DNA of 7,292 nucleotides from Chloroflexota bacterium (GTDB lineage: Bacteria; Chloroflexota; Dormibacteria; Aeolococcales; Aeolococcaceae), in assembly GCA_003491925.1 (NCBI GenBank), contig DNAU01000160.1, forward strand, positions 1 through 7,292, in the 5' to 3' direction. Below, piece by piece: positions 4,480 to 7,292 of the stretch (positions are counted from its first letter, which is position 1; the number at the start of each line of letters is the position of its first letter). The notes below the pieces were generated by a model. The model ran no database searches and was not told the origin of the DNA. It saw nothing but the letters and a program-made list of their open reading frames with translations. The translations under genes were made by a program, and so were the position numbers.

Positions 4480-6420
4480 TCAGGGCTCGTAGACGACCGC
4501 GCCGTCCTCGGTCCCGAGCATGCGCCAGGTCGCCGGGGGAGCCCAGGTCGCCGGCACGACGTTGAACTCGGCCACGTTGCCGACCACCACCGCGGCAGGA
4601 TGGAGGGCCTCGATGCGCAGCGTGAGCTGGGCCGGGTCGCGGATCGGACGCTCGGCGCCCACGGGGCCGTCACCCGCGGCGACGACGTCGACGTCGAGCT
4701 GGGGACCGAGGATGGTCGCCACGTCCCCGACATCCATGACGACCACCGGCGCGTGCGGGTTGCGCGCCGTGTCCAGGGCCCGCTGCACGGGGGTCGGGCT
4801 CGTGGACGGCTGCAGGTGCGCCGTGGCCAGGACCGCCAGGATCGCGACCGCCAACGCGGCCGCCCCGCGAACCGGGCGCCGGCGGGCTGGAGCGCGCAGA
4901 GCGCCCCGCCAGCGGATGGCGGCGAGCACGCACACGGTCACGGCGACGGCAACCACCAGGAGCGGCACGCTGACGAAGTTGTTTGACCATTCGACGTCGA
5001 TCAGCAGGATGGCGTCGACCGCCAGGGTTACCACGGCGGAGAGCCGGAACCAGCGGTCCGGCAGGGCCGCGCCGAGGGCGACCACACCGAGGGCCGCGGC
5101 GGGGAGCAGGAAGCGCAGCCCGCCGGTCAGCTGGGACGGCACCGAGGAGCCGGTGAAGGGGGTCACCGCGTACGCGACGGCACAGGCCAGGGCCGCGACC
5201 GCCACCAGCCGGGCGCGGCCGCGGAGCCAGATCACCACGAGGCAGGTGGCCGGCGCCGCCAGCGAGACCCCGAAGTTGAGGAGTGCCGGCCCCAGCCAGC
5301 GTGCGACACCCGAACCGCCCCCGGCGACGACGGCGCCGGCCAGGGACTGGTCGTATCCGGAGTAGGCGGCGGCGCTCCCGCTGAGACCCGCGAAGACCAA
5401 TCTGGAGCCGATCCGCACGGTCTGCGGGAAGAGCGGGTCGCCGGTGATGATCCAATCGCGCACGTACCAGGCGGCGCAGAGGCTGAGCGTGGCGGCGATG
5501 AACCCCAGCCCCCAGCCGCGACCGGGGCGCGCGCGGTGCGCCCAGAGCACGACCGCCGCCACCGCGACCCCCGGGAGGATGTACGACCCCTTGGTCCCAA
5601 CGGCCAGACCCAGGCTCAACCCCGCCAGCAACAGGGTGAGGCGCTCACCGCTGCGCGCCGACCGCAGGCCGAAGAGGAGCGCGGCCAGCAGCCCGAGAAG
5701 CCCGACCGCGTCGTCGTACGCGGACCGCACCTGGGTCTCGAAGAAGCACACGGTGGTCACGATGACCAGGCCGGTCACCAACCCTGGCCAGGCCCCGCGA
5801 CCCAGCTCGCGGGAGAGCAGTGCCGTGACCGCAATCAGCAGGCCCGCGCAGAGGAGGTTGGGGAGGGCGACCAGGCCGGCGTTGTGGAGGGGGAGCATGA
5901 CCGCGAGCAGCAGCAGGCTGCCGTTGCCCGGTGCCGCCCCGGTGTTGTCGCCCGGCTGGGCGAAGGGCAGGCTGCGGATGGTGCCGCTGTCGAGGTAGTG
6001 GGCGGCGTTGACGACGTGGTAGTGGAGGGTGTCGTAGCTGTTGGACAGCGGCGGTCCCCACAGCACCTCGACCGCGGCGAGCACGGCGAAGGGCACGGCG
6101 ACGGCGACCAGGCCCCAGGGCACGGACGAGGCCACGACCAGCCGGGGTGCCGGAGAGGGAAGCGCGAGCAGGCTGGTCCCGGCGAGCACGGCAAGGCAGA
6201 CGCCCACGACCGGGAGCCAGAGGACGCCGATCAGGCCCAGGACCTGGAGGAGGGCGACCCAGCCGGTGACGCCGACCAGTCCGGCGAACACGATCCGTTC
6301 CAGGAGGTCCGCCGAATCCGGCGCCAGCGCGCAGCCCACCCGGTACGCGGTGAATCCGACCAGCCCCATCAGGACCGCTCCGAGGACAAGCCCCTCCAGG
6401 ACCGAGAACCAGAAGCTCAT
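4480..6420 (-). CDS. GT-C fold membrane glycosyltransferase (GT39/ArnT-like)
   Basis: This is a 646-residue polytopic membrane protein with roughly a dozen hydrophobic helices up to about residue 535 and a C-terminal soluble domain (about 540-646), probably outside the membrane. GT-C enzymes transfer sugars from lipid-phosphate donors to lipids, glycans or proteins on the outer face. Supporting marks are the first external loop with an acidic centre SNSYDTLHYHVVNAAHYL (126-143), a second acidic motif YDDAVGL (235-241), GTKGSYILP (275-283), the AAWYVRDWIITGDPLFP motif (316-332), which resembles the W-R-N-x-x-x-T-G-N-P pattern of GT39-like proteins, and GGLRFLLP (433-440), resembling their RYLLP motif. 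The start is ATG 6420 with no clear ribosome site. It follows the acyl-CoA dehydrogenase gene after 98 bp. No other cell-wall or polysaccharide gene lies in the window, so acceptor and donor are unknown. The class is likely, the exact family less certain. Confidence 0.78.
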   Translation of the reverse strand: MSFWFSVLEGLVLGAVLMGLVGFTAYRVGCALAPDSADLLERIVFAGLVGVTGWVALLQVLGLIGVLWLPVVGVCLAVLAGTSLLALPSPAPRLVVASSVPWGLVAVAVPFAVLAAVEVLWGPPLSNSYDTLHYHVVNAAHYLDSGTIRSLPFAQPGDNTGAAPGNGSLLLLAVMLPLHNAGLVALPNLLCAGLLIAVTALLSRELGRGAWPGLVTGLVIVTTVCFFETQVRSAYDDAVGLLGLLAALLFGLRSARSGERLTLLLAGLSLGLAVGTKGSYILPGVAVAAVVLWAHRARPGRGWGLGFIAATLSLCAAWYVRDWIITGDPLFPQTVRIGSRLVFAGLSGSAAAYSGYDQSLAGAVVAGGGSGVARWLGPALLNFGVSLAAPATCLVVIWLRGRARLVAVAALACAVAYAVTPFTGSSVPSQLTGGLRFLLPAAALGVVALGAALPDRWFRLSAVVTLAVDAILLIDVEWSNNFVSVPLLVVAVAVTVCVLAAIRWRGALRAPARRRPVRGAAALAVAILAVLATAHLQPSTSPTPVQRALDTARNPHAPVVVMDVGDVATILGPQLDVDVVAAGDGPVGAERPIRDPAQLTLRIEALHPAAVVVGNVAEFNVVPATWAPPATWRMLGTEDGAVVYEP

Positions 6421-6518
6421 GGTTGTCAGTCCGAGATTGTTGAGGCCACCGGCGTGGGTGGGGGCTCCGCGCCACCGGTCGGCGCCGGATCGTTACAGCG
6501 CGCCCGCCACTCCCCGGG

Positions 6519-7292
6519 CTACTGGAAGGCGTCCTCGCCGGTGATCGCCCTGCCCAGGATCAGGCTGTGGACCTCCTCGGTCCCCTCGTAGGTGAGCACC
6601 GCCTCCAGGTTTGCCATGTGGCGGGCGACCGGATAGTCGAGGGTGATCCCGTTGGCGCCGAGGATGGTCCGGGCCTCGCGCGCCACATCGAGGGCGATCC
6701 GGGTGTTGGCCCGCTTGGCGAGCGACACCTGGACCGGCTGAGCCCGGCCGGTGTCCTTGAGGGTGCCGAGCCGGTGGGCGACCAGGCGGCCCTGGACCAG
6801 CCGCGTGGCCATCTCGGCGAGCTTGGCCTGGGTGAGCTGGAAGCGGGCGATCGGCCGGCCGAAGGCCTGCCGGCTGCGGGCGTACTCGACCGCGGCCTCG
6901 AAGCAGGTCCGGCCCGCGCCCAGCACCCCCCAGCAGATGCCGTAGCGGGCCTCGTCGAGGCAGGAGAGCGGAGCGCCCAGGCCGCGCGCCCCCGGGAGCA
7001 TGGCCGCATCCGGCAGGGTCACCTCGTCGAGGACCAGCTCGGACGTTATCGAGGCGCGCAGCGAGAGCTTGTGCTCGATGTCGCGGGTGGAGAAGCCGGG
7101 GGTGCCGCGCTCGACCAGGAAGCCGCGGATCCCCTCCTCGGTCTGCGCCCAGACCACCGCAACGTCGGCGATCGACCCGTTGGTGATCCACATCTTGGTC
7201 CCCGAGAGGACCCAGTCGCCGCCGGAGCGGCGCGCCCGCGTCCGCATCGCCGCCGGGTCGCTGCCGGCGTCGGGCTCGGTCAGCCCGAAGCA
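6519..7292 (-). CDS. gcdH: Glutaryl-CoA dehydrogenase, C-terminal part (5' end outside window)
   Basis: The 257 visible residues are the C-terminal two thirds of an FAD-dependent acyl-CoA dehydrogenase. They begin in the family signature CFGLTEPDAGSD at the right edge. The sequence then follows glutaryl-CoA dehydrogenase closely: GTKMWITNGSIADVAVVWAQ, the ARYGICWGVLGA helix, QAFGRPIARFQLTQAKLAEM, ARTILGANGIT and NLEAVLTYEGTEEVHSLILG. The glutamate of TYEGT (visible residue 236, codon 6585-6587) is the catalytic base that removes the alpha proton. The enzyme oxidises and decarboxylates glutaryl-CoA to crotonyl-CoA and CO2 in lysine, tryptophan and aromatic-acid breakdown, passing electrons to ETF. 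The N-terminal residues that bind the distal carboxylate are outside the window, so a non-decarboxylating relative is not fully excluded. It ends with TAG at 6519-6521. Confidence 0.87.
   Translation of the reverse strand, partial: CFGLTEPDAGSDPAAMRTRARRSGGDWVLSGTKMWITNGSIADVAVVWAQTEEGIRGFLVERGTPGFSTRDIEHKLSLRASITSELVLDEVTLPDAAMLPGARGLGAPLSCLDEARYGICWGVLGAGRTCFEAAVEYARSRQAFGRPIARFQLTQAKLAEMATRLVQGRLVAHRLGTLKDTGRAQPVQVSLAKRANTRIALDVAREARTILGANGITLDYPVARHMANLEAVLTYEGTEEVHSLILGRAITGEDAFQ

Noticed and set aside
3302..4492. Open 396-codon plus-strand frame across the aldo/keto reductase
   Set aside because: The opposite strand carries an intact reductase with all four catalytic residues. The plus frame shows only composition-driven sequence.
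6469..6485. Inverted repeat GCGCC/GGCGC after the glutaryl-CoA dehydrogenase gene as a terminator
   Set aside because: The stem has only five pairs with a seven-base loop and no T-run in either direction. In this GC content it is not distinguishable from chance.
5536..6591. Open 351-codon plus-strand frame opposite the glycosyltransferase
   Set aside because: It is highly charged low-complexity translation opposite a hydrophobic membrane protein, without motifs or ribosome site.

Overview
This window comes from a high-GC bacterial chromosome. Codon third positions are strongly G/C, GTG starts are used, and long antisense shadow frames appear on both strands. A DrrA-type drug ABC transporter with a PadR regulator, an apparently leaderless promoter-start junction, a GT-C glycosyltransferase and an actinobacterial-looking aldo/keto reductase all suit a soil-type Actinomycetota or a related high-GC lineage such as Dormibacterota. 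The sequence alone does not settle the phylum. No transposase, integrase, CRISPR array or rRNA is visible.

Layout. The left edge (1-469, minus) is the N-terminal part of a PLP-dependent group II decarboxylase, cut by the window. It diverges from a plus-strand operon across a short promoter region (about 470-559). That region has a good sigma70-like promoter (TTGACC / TATAGT) directly followed by a 9-bp direct repeat that overlaps the candidate start codons. The operon is a PadR regulator (560-1219), a DrrA-like ATPase (1248-2195) and an ABC-2 permease (2230-2991). This is the standard arrangement of a locally regulated small-molecule exporter. Between ATPase and permease lies a 13-codon reading frame joined to both genes by ATGA and GTGA overlaps. 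It is either a coupling element or the frameshifted original N-terminus of the permease.

The convergent gap 2992-3364 has no intact gene but is not empty. It holds a degenerate full-length tRNA-Gly(GCC)-like sequence (3029-3101, plus), a perfect 16-bp palindrome (3146-3161), and a fragment coding for the C-terminal end of a TatC translocase (about 3160-3284, minus). These look like decayed remnants of a former tRNA/tat neighbourhood or of a recombination event.

The right half is all minus strand: glutaryl-CoA dehydrogenase (7292-6519, 5' end outside the window), a 646-residue GT-C membrane glycosyltransferase (6420-4480), and an aldo/keto reductase (4390-3365). They are co-directional with gaps of 89-98 bp and no obvious shared pathway.

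I see no convincing new multi-gene system. The most notable items are the two relics in the convergent gap, the bridging micro-ORF in the transporter operon, and the repeat-bearing promoter of padR.
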